Below are positions 16,937-26,679 of a stretch of 64,000 bases of DNA, piece after piece; within the stretch, counting starts at the first letter, position 1; each line of letters opens with the position of its first letter. The stretch comes from Neorhizobium tomejilense (GTDB lineage Bacteria; Pseudomonadota; Alphaproteobacteria; Rhizobiales; Rhizobiaceae). The stretch is from NCBI GenBank assembly GCA_002968845.1, contig PVBG01000003.1, positions 310,001-374,000 of the forward strand, given 5' to 3'. The notes below the pieces were generated by a model. It was not told where the DNA came from, did no database searches, and was given only the letters and a program-made list of their open reading frames with translations. A program made the translations under genes and the position numbers.

Positions 16937-17311
16937 GTGCATCGAAATTCGAAGGGGAACGAAGGACCATCGCGCTCGGAGGATGCCTCCTCCGAAGCCT
17001 GGTTCGGCATGTCTCAGAGCGATCTAGTGTCGCATCTCAGGCTTCTGGCAAATGACTTGGAGCGAGGTAGCCCAAGTGTATGCGAGAATGTAGTCGCAGT
17101 AGAGGAGTGGGCTCTGGCCCGTCGCGCGGTACCCTGCCTGATCGGGTTTTCGCAGGGCCATCCCAAAGTGGCCAATGGTGCCCCGCTCTTCTCAAGCGAG
17201 TTGTTCTTCCTCGATACTGATCGCGGTCTCGCAAGAACCTTTTCGCGCTGGTACAGCCTCGGCGACCGCGCCGACCCTGAGTTCTGGAACGCGAGAGTCT
17301 CGAGATGGTGA
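16937..17311 (+). CDS. DUF6634-like protein
   Basis: A 124-residue protein with the segments LRLLANDLERG, WALARRAVPCLIGFSQGHP and LFFLDTDRGLARTFSRWYSLG. These fit my recollection of the small rhizobial DUF6634 family, whose function is unknown. GTG 16937 is chosen because CCGGAGG lies six bases upstream; ATG 17009 is a shorter alternative. It precedes the FtsH-like gene by ~140 bases on the same strand and may share regulation with it. Confidence 0.6.
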   Translation: MHRNSKGNEGPSRSEDASSEAWFGMSQSDLVSHLRLLANDLERGSPSVCENVVAVEEWALARRAVPCLIGFSQGHPKVANGAPLFSSELFFLDTDRGLARTFSRWYSLGDRADPEFWNARVSRW

Positions 17312-17449
17312 GTGTGTAGCGGGGTGACGAAGAGCGCCTTGATCGCGCACCCAGATAGCTACGTTTTCAAGCTGGCGTATTCGTGTTCCTGGCTACTGGA
17401 GCTCGGACGTGTCTCGCTATGACCGCAGAAAGTTCGGTTGGGATTCTTA

Positions 17450-19429
17450 ATGTCTGACTACAGAAATCTAAAAGGGCGGCGACATGTCTGGAAGATCGGC
17501 CAAGGCATGCAAACGGACCTGGCGCTTCCGACTTTTCTGGCCTATTGCGGCATCGTGTCGGCGCTGCGGCACGTGGCGCGACCCAAGGCAGTCTTCAGGG
17601 CGATATTGCGGGTGGAAAATGCCGATGCGCTTGGCTGCTTCGAGCAGGCCGCCAAGTTGTTCCTGCGCACCTTGGTCAACGACCGGCTGGACTACGAGCG
17701 GGGCATGGTGGGGGTGGTGCAGAACCCGACAAAAGGAGACCGAGCCGAATACGACGTCCTTTGGAAGGCTACCCAGAAGAGCCAGGTCATCCTGCTCTGC
17801 GAGAGTGAACTTCAGTTCGACAAGGAAACGGACCTCTATGTCGATCTGGATATCGTGCTGCCGAGACCCACTGAACGGCAGCTAAAAGCGGGTTTCAAGA
17901 GGGCCGGTCAGCCTCTGGCGAATGACGATCTTTACCGACTTCTGTCCGCCCCATGGTCGAGCCTAAGATTGGCGTTTCCCGTTGACCGTCCCCTTAATGC
18001 TGGTTTGAGGCGTCTTCGCCAAATTCAGGCGAAGGAAACGTCGCCCAGACATTCGGCTCGAGAACCCGGTTCTAAGCTCGACGAGATGAAAGGATTCGGA
18101 GAAGCGGCCGAATGGGGAACACAACTTGCACAAGACCTAGCGGACTACTCGAAAGGCAGCATCGCCTGGAATGAGGTGGATGGCGGGGTCTTGATTTCGG
18201 GAGCGCCTGGCACCGGCAAGACTCTGTTCGCGGAAGTGCTGGCCCGAACCTGCGGGGTGCCTATGATTGTTGCTTCGTCCGCACAGTGGCAAGCTAAAGG
18301 ATATCTCAGTGACTTCCTCAAGGCGATGCGGAGTTCCTTCGCCGAGGCTCGATCCAAAGCACCTTGTATCCTGTTTATCGATGAGGTCGACTCGTTCGGA
18401 GACCGCTCGGTCGAAGGCCACAACGCTGACTACAATAGACAAGCCATCAACGGCTTCCTTGAACTCCTCGATGGATATGAGCGGAGAACCGGGGTTGTCG
18501 TGGTCGCGGCCACGAACCATCCTGGTCATCTCGATCCGGCTATCAGAAGGGCAGGTCGCCTCGACCGTCACCTAGTCATACCGCTGCCAGACGGAGAAGC
18601 GCGCCTTCATATTCTGAAGCATCACTCCGGGCTCGAGGTTCCTATCGAAGATATGGAGAGGTTTCTTCAAGCGACGCACGGCTTTTCCGGGGCCGACCTC
18701 GAGCAGCTCGTACGAGACGGGAAGCGGCGCGCGCGCCGCCATGCGGGTCAGTTTTCTATCAAAGACGTCTTGAGCTTTGTCCCGCCGTTGGTCTCACTTC
18801 CGCACGATTTTCTGAGGCGGACCGCGCTCCACGAAGCCGGACATGCGATCGTAGGCCTTGAAGTCGGTGTCGGCGAGCTGACAGCGGTGCAGATCATGGA
18901 TGAGATCGTTCCGGGAGGCTATAACGCCATCGGGGCGGCGCGTTTCGAGGTATCGGACTTCGAGCGAAAGACACGCGACTACTATCTGCGGTATCTGACG
19001 ATGCTCCTCGCCGGGATTGCCGCGGAGTCTCTTGTCCTTGATGACTTCGCGGACGGTTCTACCGGTGGGCCGAAGTCAGACTTGGCAAGGGCAACTGAGC
19101 TCGGCACGAGGATAGAAGCGTGTTTCGGAATGGGTGACACGCTAGCGGTGGAAATCGTCGACCAGGAGGACCTCCCGCATCTACGCGCGCGGCGACCGGA
19201 ATTGCGGGAGGCGGTTAAACGTCTCCTGGCCGAGCAGTTCGATCGCGCTACCGATATTCTGGAGCGCAACAGACATGCGCTTACCGACGTAACTGATCAG
19301 CTAATGATACTGAGACAAATGAGCGGGTCATCCATCCGCATGTCTATCGAGAAATATCGCAGAAGGGGGGTGAGCCTGGTGAAGCAAACCAAGACGTCAA
19401 ATTTCCACCGAAGCGCCGCGGCTACGTGA
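17450..19429 (+). CDS. Soluble FtsH-like AAA ATPase with M41 zinc-protease domain
   Basis: This 659-residue protein has a ~200-residue N-terminal region I do not recognise. An AAA module follows (Walker A GAPGTGKT 251-258, Walker B ILFIDEVD 307-314, arginine-finger region RRAGRLDR 366-373), then an M41 peptidase domain with HEAGH at 461-465 and a third zinc-ligand candidate Asp544. Unlike housekeeping FtsH there are no N-terminal membrane spans, so it should be a cytosolic ATP-dependent protease. The N-terminal region probably selects substrates. ATG 17450 is used because the upstream in-frame start is only a TTG. It stands among nuclease-type genes; a stress or defence role is inference. Confidence 0.85.
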   Translation: MSDYRNLKGRRHVWKIGQGMQTDLALPTFLAYCGIVSALRHVARPKAVFRAILRVENADALGCFEQAAKLFLRTLVNDRLDYERGMVGVVQNPTKGDRAEYDVLWKATQKSQVILLCESELQFDKETDLYVDLDIVLPRPTERQLKAGFKRAGQPLANDDLYRLLSAPWSSLRLAFPVDRPLNAGLRRLRQIQAKETSPRHSAREPGSKLDEMKGFGEAAEWGTQLAQDLADYSKGSIAWNEVDGGVLISGAPGTGKTLFAEVLARTCGVPMIVASSAQWQAKGYLSDFLKAMRSSFAEARSKAPCILFIDEVDSFGDRSVEGHNADYNRQAINGFLELLDGYERRTGVVVVAATNHPGHLDPAIRRAGRLDRHLVIPLPDGEARLHILKHHSGLEVPIEDMERFLQATHGFSGADLEQLVRDGKRRARRHAGQFSIKDVLSFVPPLVSLPHDFLRRTALHEAGHAIVGLEVGVGELTAVQIMDEIVPGGYNAIGAARFEVSDFERKTRDYYLRYLTMLLAGIAAESLVLDDFADGSTGGPKSDLARATELGTRIEACFGMGDTLAVEIVDQEDLPHLRARRPELREAVKRLLAEQFDRATDILERNRHALTDVTDQLMILRQMSGSSIRMSIEKYRRRGVSLVKQTKTSNFHRSAAAT

Positions 19430-19714
19430 TCACGAAGCGGTGCCGAGTTCCACTAGCCGGTTCCTGTCGCGGGCCAGCGTCCGCAGCATGGAGTCCAATT
19501 CCCGCGTGACCAGTGCAATGGAGAAGTACTGCTGTCGGGCCAGGCGCTCCTGTCCCGCGCTGTCCGGATCGAAGTCGTGAGTTTGTGCGGCGGCAAGACG
19601 TGCCTCAGCCTCAGCCCTCAGGACTTCAAGCTTCGCTTGGACGGATCGGAATCCCATTGTTGCCTGCGAGAATTGAGCATCCAGATCTTGATACAGCTTT
19701 GCGACGTTTTCCAT
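19430..19714 (-). CDS. Small coiled-coil protein
   Basis: A 94-residue, almost fully helical protein with heptad-like repeats (SVQAKLEVLRAEAEARLAAA and VTRELDSMLRTLARDRNRL). It is convergent with the protease gene; the two stops are adjacent. The start could be ATG 19714, or ATG 19657 within it. No family is recognised and no membrane segment is present. Confidence 0.5.
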   Translation of the reverse strand: MENVAKLYQDLDAQFSQATMGFRSVQAKLEVLRAEAEARLAAAQTHDFDPDSAGQERLARQQYFSIALVTRELDSMLRTLARDRNRLVELGTAS

Positions 19715-19848
19715 GAGGTCTTCCTTTTCCAGATCATGAAAAGGGTCGCCGGCAAAAGCAGACCGGTCAAGCCTTTTGCGAACATCCTCACGTCGAGCCG
19801 CAATTGCGGCACCGACCGTCTGCTCTCAAGAAAAAGCTCCAGATATAG

Positions 19849-20649
19849 ATGAAAGCCGTAGTCTTTTCCGATCTCCACCTAGACCATTCCGGGGAACCAG
19901 ACTTCGCGCCCGATGTGGCCGAGGACGTCGATGTCGTTATCGTGGCCGGAGATGTCACCGCGCCAGTCGCTTCAAGCTGTCGTTGGGCGTGGAGGAGCTA
20001 TGCGCGTCACGGCGTGCCCGTTGTGATGGTCGCCGGAAACCACGAACACTACCGGCATGGGTACGAAGAGAGCATAGCCGACGTTCCTGACCTGCCGCAC
20101 GTTCATATGCTCGAAAACAGAAGTGTCGTGATAGCTGGTGTCCGTTTCCTCGGAGCGACGCTCTGGACCGACTTCGAGCTCTATGGAAACCAGGAACTGG
20201 CGATGAGCGCGGCAAGTATTGGCATGAACGACTACCGGTTCATCACGTCGCGCGATGCACAGGGACGTCCTCGAAGATTTACCCCGGAGATCACCCTCGG
20301 CCTTCATCGTGGCAGCCGCGCTTGGCTGGAACAGACGCTAGCCTTGCCCTTTGAAGGGCCGACGATCGTCGTCACGCATACCGCGCCACATGAGATGTCC
20401 GTAGCGGAAGAGTTCAGAGGTGATCCACTGACGCCCGCCTTCTGCTCCAATCTCTCGGAGATGATCGAAAGGTTCGAGCCTGAGTTCTGGATACACGGGC
20501 ATACCCATAGCTCCTTCGACTACGTCGTTCCGGGCACGCAGACGCGCGTGATCTGTAACCCACGCGGGTACGTCAGGACTGGGTTTAACAGAAGTTCGGT
20601 AGAGAACATGATGTTCATTCCGGGCAAGACGTTCATCGTCCCTGTTTGA
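19849..20649 (+). CDS. Calcineurin-like metallophosphoesterase
   Basis: This 266-residue protein has all five metallophosphoesterase motifs in order: FSDLHLDH at the N-terminus, VAGDV, GNHEHY, VVTHTAPH and HGHTHSSFDY near the end. It should bind two metal ions and hydrolyse phosphoesters; the substrate (nucleotide, nucleic acid or protein) is unknown. It lacks a signal peptide. It follows the protease region on the same strand and precedes a PD-(D/E)XK-type gene, so it may belong to a functional cluster. Confidence 0.88.
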   Translation: MKAVVFSDLHLDHSGEPDFAPDVAEDVDVVIVAGDVTAPVASSCRWAWRSYARHGVPVVMVAGNHEHYRHGYEESIADVPDLPHVHMLENRSVVIAGVRFLGATLWTDFELYGNQELAMSAASIGMNDYRFITSRDAQGRPRRFTPEITLGLHRGSRAWLEQTLALPFEGPTIVVTHTAPHEMSVAEEFRGDPLTPAFCSNLSEMIERFEPEFWIHGHTHSSFDYVVPGTQTRVICNPRGYVRTGFNRSSVENMMFIPGKTFIVPV

Positions 20650-20798
20650 AGCTCCGGGAGGCAACAGCGCGGCGGCCGACTTCCCCCATTGCCAAGGACG
20701 CCACGGAGCGGACGCGGGAAAACTGTGGGCCGAGCACCATCTGAGTGCGACTCACAGCTCAAGATGGTATCGGTGAGATCAAACACCGGGACTCGACC

Positions 20799-22034
20799 AT
20801 GGCCAGGCAGCACGTCACTCCGCTATTGATCTCCGTCGACGAGAGGACGGTGTCACCCGTGATACCGCTTGGTCTGGGCGTCGGGGGGCATGGGCTGACC
20901 GAAGCCGCGATTCAGGAATTCGTACATCGTTTTCCGGCGTGCCTCCCGATCGCAGAAATCGACCCGATGTTCACCGGACCCGTTGCGATCTGCCGTGAAC
21001 TGGTCACTCCAGCGGGAGCGATCGACAACTTCCTGGTGACGCCGTCTGGCCTTCCTGTTCTTGTAGAGTGCAAGCTCTGGCGCAATCCAGAGGGTCGACG
21101 AGAAGTAGTCGGGCAGATTCTTGACTACTCAAAGGAGCTGACGAAATGGTCAGCTTCCGATCTCCAACGGGAAGCAAGCCGCCGCGTCGGCCGGAAGGGC
21201 AATGTCCTGCTCGACCTCGTCAGGGAGGCTGGCCATGATGTAGACGAGGTGATGTTCAACGATGCGCTGACCTTCAACCTGCGGCGCGGTCGTTTCCTCC
21301 TGTTGATCGTTGGAGACGGTATCCGGGAAGGTGTGGAGGCCATCGCCGACTATTTGCAGGCTCACGCGGGATTGCATTTCACCCTCGGGCTGGTCGAGAT
21401 GCCGATCTACCTCACTCCTGCCGGTGAGAAACTGGTGGTGCCCCGAGTTCTAGCGAAGACCCATACGATCGCTCGGACGGTCATAGCCGTGCCTGAAGGT
21501 ATGATCGTCGCGGATGAAGATGAAGAGGGCGAGGGGAGTTTCATTCCGATGGACACGCCCGAGAAAAACGAGGCACGGGAGAGACGGCGTCAAATCCGGC
21601 ACAGGTTCTGGACCGAATTTTTGAGAAACTTGAAGCTTGACGACCCCGAGCAGATGCTTCCTGCACCCTCCCTTGGCGGTCATGTTGTTTTCAAGCTCGG
21701 CGCTCCGGGAGGGTCCAGCTGGATCACTGTTTACCGTGACGCGCGTTACGACGCCGTGGGCCTGGCCCTTTCGTCGAACCTGAACTCGCCGGGAGAACGA
21801 GCGTCGAAACTACTTGCCGAGGATGCACGCCAGATTTCCGAGGAACTCAGTGGAGCGACGGTAGATTTCTCCGGTGACCGGCCGGACATTTCGCAACGGC
21901 TTGTCGTTCGAGATCTCGAAGATCCGGTGGAGAAGGAGAGAGCGTTGGCGTGGCTCCGGGAGAGGACGAATGCTTTTGTGAACTCCCTCAGACCGCGTAT
22001 CCGGTCCGCGCTTCAGGAGCTGGCCACGGAGTAG
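20799..22034 (+). CDS. PD-(D/E)XK nuclease-like protein (NucS/DUF91-like)
   Basis: This 411-residue protein has a nuclease-like core at residues ~70-110: acidic AIDNFLV, then VLVECKLW (the E-x-K motif) and GRREVVGQILDYSKELT, as in NucS/DUF91-type nucleases. The C-terminal half (from ~260) has a second alpha/beta region with RHRFWTEFLRNL and PGGSSWITVYRD that I do not recognise. ATG 20799 follows a plausible spacing from the phosphoesterase. It likely acts on DNA, possibly in repair or defence. Confidence 0.65.
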   Translation: MARQHVTPLLISVDERTVSPVIPLGLGVGGHGLTEAAIQEFVHRFPACLPIAEIDPMFTGPVAICRELVTPAGAIDNFLVTPSGLPVLVECKLWRNPEGRREVVGQILDYSKELTKWSASDLQREASRRVGRKGNVLLDLVREAGHDVDEVMFNDALTFNLRRGRFLLLIVGDGIREGVEAIADYLQAHAGLHFTLGLVEMPIYLTPAGEKLVVPRVLAKTHTIARTVIAVPEGMIVADEDEEGEGSFIPMDTPEKNEARERRRQIRHRFWTEFLRNLKLDDPEQMLPAPSLGGHVVFKLGAPGGSSWITVYRDARYDAVGLALSSNLNSPGERASKLLAEDARQISEELSGATVDFSGDRPDISQRLVVRDLEDPVEKERALAWLRERTNAFVNSLRPRIRSALQELATE

Positions 22035-22089
22035 CGTCCGAATGCTGCCAACTTATGTGAGCCACTGAGACTGCCGTCCGGGATGAAGA

Positions 22090-22992
22090 ATGCTAAGCTC
22101 GACTGAAATTGCTCAGATGAAAGGTCGGATCAATGAGGCGCTCTCAAACGAGGTTCTGACGGATTGGCAGAGGCGCTTTCTAAGCGAAATTCAAGATAGG
22201 ATTAGTCGCTACGGAGTTCGAACCAAGCTCAGTGAAAAACAACTTTCCATGTTGAAGCGCCTTACGGGAACGCCAACGGAATGGCGGGACCTTGGGGTTG
22301 TTGCTGACAATCCCCGACCTGAGCCCCATCCACCGTCGCCGCGTGACCCATCAAGAGTTCAGCGCCCACGCGGGCGAAATCCTCTGCGCCGCAACCCCTT
22401 TCGCGTCAGCAATCCATTCCGTCCCCGTTATCTCTTGCGGCCCCCGCGTGCGTTCCGCTCAGTGCCCACCCTTGGTCGTGGGCTAACGCTCGCGTCGTTG
22501 GCAATGGTGATGATCGTTGGGTTTATCGGAAGCTTTTTGGCCCCTGATGCGACCACCGGGGACACTGCGCTCAAAAATTCGATCGTCGCGCCGCAGCCCA
22601 AAGCTTCGGCGACGCGAGGTCGTTCAAGCTTCTCCATTACTGACGGGGACACGATACGTCTGGATGACGGGACTCGAGTTCGTTTGGTGGGCTTTAACAC
22701 ACCAGAGAAGTTCGAACCGCGATGTTCCCGTGAGGCCGCGCTTGGAAACAGAGCGTCCGAGCGTCTCAGGGAACTGGTGGCGACGGCAACCTCAACCGAT
22801 CTGAAGCTTGTTGCGTGCGCATGTGCGCCTGGGACCGAGGGCACCAAGAAGTGCAATCATGGTAGGAGTTGCGGGACGCTTAAGGTGAACGGCCGCGACG
22901 TTGGGCAGACCTTGATCTCTGAGGGTCTAGCCGTTCCTTTTGTCTGTGGCGCAAACGCATGTCCGCCGACACCGCGTCCATGGTGCCGTTGA
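22090..22992 (+). CDS. Membrane-anchored staphylococcal-nuclease-like protein
   Basis: This 300-residue protein has an N-terminal ~75-residue helical domain and a proline/arginine-rich linker. One hydrophobic span lies around LTLASLAMVMIVGFIGSFLA (~133-152), followed by an SNase domain. The SNase part keeps the DGDT metal site, the RLVGFNTPE segment (usually G-I-D-T-P-E; Asp is replaced by Asn here) and a later GRSCGTLKV Arg region. The Asn change could reduce activity. The C-terminus is cysteine-rich (CGANACPP). The topology would place the nuclease in the periplasm if the N-terminus is cytosolic. Confidence 0.72.
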   Translation: MLSSTEIAQMKGRINEALSNEVLTDWQRRFLSEIQDRISRYGVRTKLSEKQLSMLKRLTGTPTEWRDLGVVADNPRPEPHPPSPRDPSRVQRPRGRNPLRRNPFRVSNPFRPRYLLRPPRAFRSVPTLGRGLTLASLAMVMIVGFIGSFLAPDATTGDTALKNSIVAPQPKASATRGRSSFSITDGDTIRLDDGTRVRLVGFNTPEKFEPRCSREAALGNRASERLRELVATATSTDLKLVACACAPGTEGTKKCNHGRSCGTLKVNGRDVGQTLISEGLAVPFVCGANACPPTPRPWCR

Positions 22993-23588
22993 TCACGTTC
23001 CAACGCTTTCTTTGCAAGCCGCCAGCTAAGCGATCGGCAGGTGGCCTCGCTGGATACGAGCACAGTATGGCCCAGATTGCTTCGCTGTTGCGCCTCCGCG
23101 GAACCATGGTGTGCCCTACCGGACAGTGATATTTGTAGGAGCTGTAGCTTTTTATCTGCGGCGAGCAGCGATTGTTCGAGGTCCTGAACTCGGCGGCAGC
23201 AGTAGGCTGCCAGTCCAACGGCGTAGCACCACCATTGTACACGGGGTGCTTGGCTAAGTTGATGGTCGATACCCATCGCCGGTCTCGAGCAGCGGATACT
23301 GTCGAGCAGCATTTCTGTCCTAGATCGGAAACGTGTTGCGGCTGGGGAGAATTCTAAGCTGCATATGCCGGAAATCCGCGAGCAAATGAACAGGTCGCGC
23401 AACGCCATTCCGGCAAGTTGCACGGCTGCTGATTAATTGTACATCGATTGATCGCTTGAGCTGTGTATGGCTACATGCGCGAAAACAGGAGTGGCGAATA
23501 ATAACCTGTTCGCGATGTAGTTGAGGGATTGAAGGCATGCACTGCCAGTGTAAGTTGTCCAAATCAGAAAGCTTGGGCAAGCGATTCT
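22993..23588. other. Region without a supported gene
   Basis: About 600 bases precede the zinc-hook ATPase. A minus-strand frame (to 23423) runs into the nuclease gene antisense and has only weak protein-like features (a hydrophobic patch and a short helical stretch), so I do not call it. Promoter elements for the ATPase probably lie near 23450-23580, but none is clear. Confidence 0.4.
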
Positions 23589-26282
23589 ATGAGCATTACC
23601 GATGATCTACTCGCATTTGCGAGGACGAGACCGGCCTGGGAACAGGACTTGTTCAGGCGCGTCTATACGCAGCCTGATCTGGTCGAAAATGACTTCGTTG
23701 AGGTTTTGGCCATGATTAAGGCCGCTAATGGGATCGAACTCCACGTTGCGGCGAGTGATCCAGTTCCGCTTACAGTCGATCACGTGTTGCATAGGGCTGA
23801 CGGAGCTGATCCTGTAGTGCTCGGTTCGATCAACGACATTCGTAGCGCGATGCAGTTGGCATCAGGACAAACGCTGTCTTTCGCGGTCAATGGGTTGACG
23901 ATAGTTTACGGTGAAAACGGAAGTGGCAAGAGCGGGTACTGCAAGCTTCTAAAGCAGATTTGCCGCGCTCGGCGAGAGCGCAATGACGAAGTCGTTCTGG
24001 AGAACGCCTACTCGACGGACAGGCTCTCCAAGCCATCACTCACGGTGCGCTTCAAAGTAGGGCAAGCCGAAGTCCAGGATCATCGGTGGGAAACGGGCGC
24101 TCCGCCTCCGCAAGCCTTGTCCCGGGTGAGCGTCTTCGACAGCCGCTTGGCACCCCTCTATGCTGATAAGCAAGACAAAATCGAGTTTCTGCCGGCTGGG
24201 TTGGATGTATTGCCGCGGGTGGTCAAGGCATGCACGGAAATAAGCCGACGCTTGAACGACGAAATGGAGCCGTTGAAGACGATCGTAGGCAGCCCTCTGC
24301 CCGACATAGAGCGGGACACCCCACAGGCCGAAGCCATCGGGAAGCTCAACGAGAAGACCGCTCTGAAATCCATTCCAAGCGCGTCTGCTTATCAGAATCT
24401 TGCGCTTTGGTCGTCAGCTGACGACACGGAGATCGGGTTGGTCCAGGACGATATACGTAGCGACCGGGCAGCTCTTGCCAAAGAGAAGACTCGCGGTGTC
24501 GGCATTCTGAAAAAGCTCAAAGAGCAGCTCGTACGTGCGGAAAACCTATTGTCCGCCGACGCGATCATACGTTTGAACTCTACAATAGCGAATTGCGTCG
24601 CAACCCGGGAGGCAGCGACTCTTGCTGCGAGCCTCGAATTCCGCGAAGACCCGCTTGCAACGGTAATCGGTTCTGAATCGTGGAAGCAGATGTTTGGATA
24701 TGCGGTAGCAGTGTACGCTAACGCGTTTCATGGGGCGGAATTGCCATCGCACGGCGATCACGACGTTTGCCCCCTTTGCGCTCAGAAACTATCTCATGGA
24801 GCGTTCGATAGGCTCGTTAAGTTCCGCGCGCTCATCGCGAACGAAGCGGCAAAGCAAGCTGAGTCAACGCTTGCGGCTCTGACCTCCGAGGTTTCGTTTC
24901 TACGACAGTTGACCCTGCCGCTGGCCGATCAAATCGTCAGTGCTTTGACTCCTTTCTTCGCGGAAGGCAGCGCTGAAGCGAGCGTTGTGAGCAACCTACT
25001 CAGATGGTTGGTATCCGCTGATCAGTTTCGGTCAGCGCTTACGAAGTCTGCCGAGGCACTCCAAGATGTTACATTCCTCGGCGTACTGGAACCGGGCAAG
25101 TCCAGCGAGGTGGAAACTTGGGCAAGCGCGCTAGCCGCTGCCGCAGCGGCTGATCAGGCTGCCGCGACTGATCCCGAACGTTTGAACCGCCTCAAGATCG
25201 AACTCCGAGATCTTCGCGGACGCAAGCAGCTCCATGACAATCTTCCAGCGGTCCTCCAACGAAGGACCCAACTGGTGAGCTTGTTGAAGCTTTCCGGATG
25301 CATTGCTTCTCGCCATAGCGCGCCGATCTCATCTAAAAATACTGAACTGTGCGAGAAGCACCTGACCGAAGACTTCCGCAGGAGGCTGCAGAAGGAAATA
25401 GGCGACTTGGGCATAGAGTATCTCCCTGTCGTTGTGACTGGACGGACCGATAAGGGGGTCAGTTATGTTGGGCCCGACCTGTCGAAGTCGATTTCAGCGA
25501 AGACCTCGAATATCTTGAGTGAAGGCGAGTTCCGCGCGTTGTCGCTCGCTTGCTTCTTCGCCGAAATTGGTTCCATTGACGGCCATGACGGCGTGATCCT
25601 AGATGACCCCGTTTCCTCGCTCGACCATAAGCATGTTCGGCAGGTGGCCACCCGTATCCTTGCGGAAGCCAAACACCGTCAGGTGATCGTATTCACCCAT
25701 GAATTGAGCTTCTATTATGAACTCTGGCATCAGGCCATGGAGGCTCACGTCGATGTCTTGCGACATTGGATCGTGAAAACGGAAGAACATGGCTTTGGCA
25801 CTGTTCGAAACGACGATGCACCATGGCAAGTCAAGTCCACCAAGGATCGCTTGGCAGCGCTGGACATCAAGTTGACATCCATGGCCAGTAGGGCATCAAA
25901 AGACACCGAGGCTTACGAACGTGAAATCACCGATTTCTTTACTGGGCTGAGAGAGACTTGGGAGCGCTTGGTCGAGGAGATGCTTCTCAATGGTGTTGTC
26001 GGCCGCTTCCAGCCCGGAGTGATGACACAGTCTCTGAGTGGGGTTGAGGTCAGGGACAGTGACTTTACCGCAATACATTTCGGAATGCGCAAGACCTCAG
26101 AGCTTTCCGGTCACGACTGGTCCAAAGGCAGGTTGCCCTATTCTCCCAGCGTCGATGATATGAAGCGCGAAGTTGAGACGGTGAGGACCTATCTCGCTGA
26201 GCTTAGAAAGAGGCGTGACGAACTGGCCTCCACTCGACGAAAAGCCGTGTCGGCTCCGCAGAAGGCAGAGACGCTAGGATAG
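23589..26282 (+). CDS. ABC-type AAA ATPase with zinc hook (RloC/Rad50-like)
   Basis: This 897-residue protein has an N-terminal ~100-residue helical lead and Walker A GENGSGKS (~108-115). Long helical arms are interrupted at ~394 by CPLCAQKL, a Rad50-type zinc-hook CxxC. An ABC signature LSEGEF follows (~643), then Walker B with DDPVSSLDH (~672) and a switch histidine in FTHELS. The layout matches SMC-like ATPases of the AAA_13/RloC/PrrC group that act in phage defence. The C-terminal ~200 residues are not recognised as the RloC nuclease. ATG 23589 starts the conserved SITDDLLAFARTRP; an earlier in-frame start at 23529 is less likely. No partner nuclease (such as an HNH gene) follows. Confidence 0.78.
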   Translation: MSITDDLLAFARTRPAWEQDLFRRVYTQPDLVENDFVEVLAMIKAANGIELHVAASDPVPLTVDHVLHRADGADPVVLGSINDIRSAMQLASGQTLSFAVNGLTIVYGENGSGKSGYCKLLKQICRARRERNDEVVLENAYSTDRLSKPSLTVRFKVGQAEVQDHRWETGAPPPQALSRVSVFDSRLAPLYADKQDKIEFLPAGLDVLPRVVKACTEISRRLNDEMEPLKTIVGSPLPDIERDTPQAEAIGKLNEKTALKSIPSASAYQNLALWSSADDTEIGLVQDDIRSDRAALAKEKTRGVGILKKLKEQLVRAENLLSADAIIRLNSTIANCVATREAATLAASLEFREDPLATVIGSESWKQMFGYAVAVYANAFHGAELPSHGDHDVCPLCAQKLSHGAFDRLVKFRALIANEAAKQAESTLAALTSEVSFLRQLTLPLADQIVSALTPFFAEGSAEASVVSNLLRWLVSADQFRSALTKSAEALQDVTFLGVLEPGKSSEVETWASALAAAAAADQAAATDPERLNRLKIELRDLRGRKQLHDNLPAVLQRRTQLVSLLKLSGCIASRHSAPISSKNTELCEKHLTEDFRRRLQKEIGDLGIEYLPVVVTGRTDKGVSYVGPDLSKSISAKTSNILSEGEFRALSLACFFAEIGSIDGHDGVILDDPVSSLDHKHVRQVATRILAEAKHRQVIVFTHELSFYYELWHQAMEAHVDVLRHWIVKTEEHGFGTVRNDDAPWQVKSTKDRLAALDIKLTSMASRASKDTEAYEREITDFFTGLRETWERLVEEMLLNGVVGRFQPGVMTQSLSGVEVRDSDFTAIHFGMRKTSELSGHDWSKGRLPYSPSVDDMKREVETVRTYLAELRKRRDELASTRRKAVSAPQKAETLG

Positions 26283-26679
26283 TTCAGGGCGAGGCCTTAG
26301 GCACCCATGAGCGCTCATGCGATTGCACGGTTGACTGCGGCCTGCTCGGTCTTGCGGCGTAGTTCAAGCCTGTTTGTCCGGTGACTTCGTTGGACCATTA
26401 GAAGTCTTTCCGCCCCGGCCTACGTAGTCCAAAGCAGCCTTGTTGAAGGTCTTATCTTTTTCGTACCAAACGGGGCTCTGGGTAAGCGGTGTTTTCCTCG
26501 CACATTGACCAAGCTCGATTGGGCTTTCCGAAAAATGCCGCTACGACATTGATGGCAAGAATGCGCCAAATGCAGTCATTGCGGCTGCCGCAAAACTACC
26601 TATTGTGCGACGGAACAAATATAGGCGCAAAACCGCGAAAAAAGTTGCGATTTTTGCGACAGGCGGCGAGACCGACACA
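26283..26679. other. Intergenic region with a dispersed repeat copy
   Basis: No gene is supported in this ~400-base stretch. Near its end lies a copy of a ~40-bp dispersed sequence (26572-26610) and several nearby TTGCGA/CGCAAAA words, leading up to the MBL-fold gene start. Confidence 0.45.
26572..26610. repeat. Dispersed repeat A, copy 1
   Basis: This ~40-bp segment (core TCATTGCGGCTGCCGCAAAA) aligns with 34826-34866, with similar sequence for its full length and about three quarters of positions shared. Both copies are intergenic. Confidence 0.5.

Noticed and set aside
22857..23423. A minus-strand gene after the SNase gene
   Set aside because: Its second half is antisense to the SNase gene and its first half has only weak composition signals and no good start.
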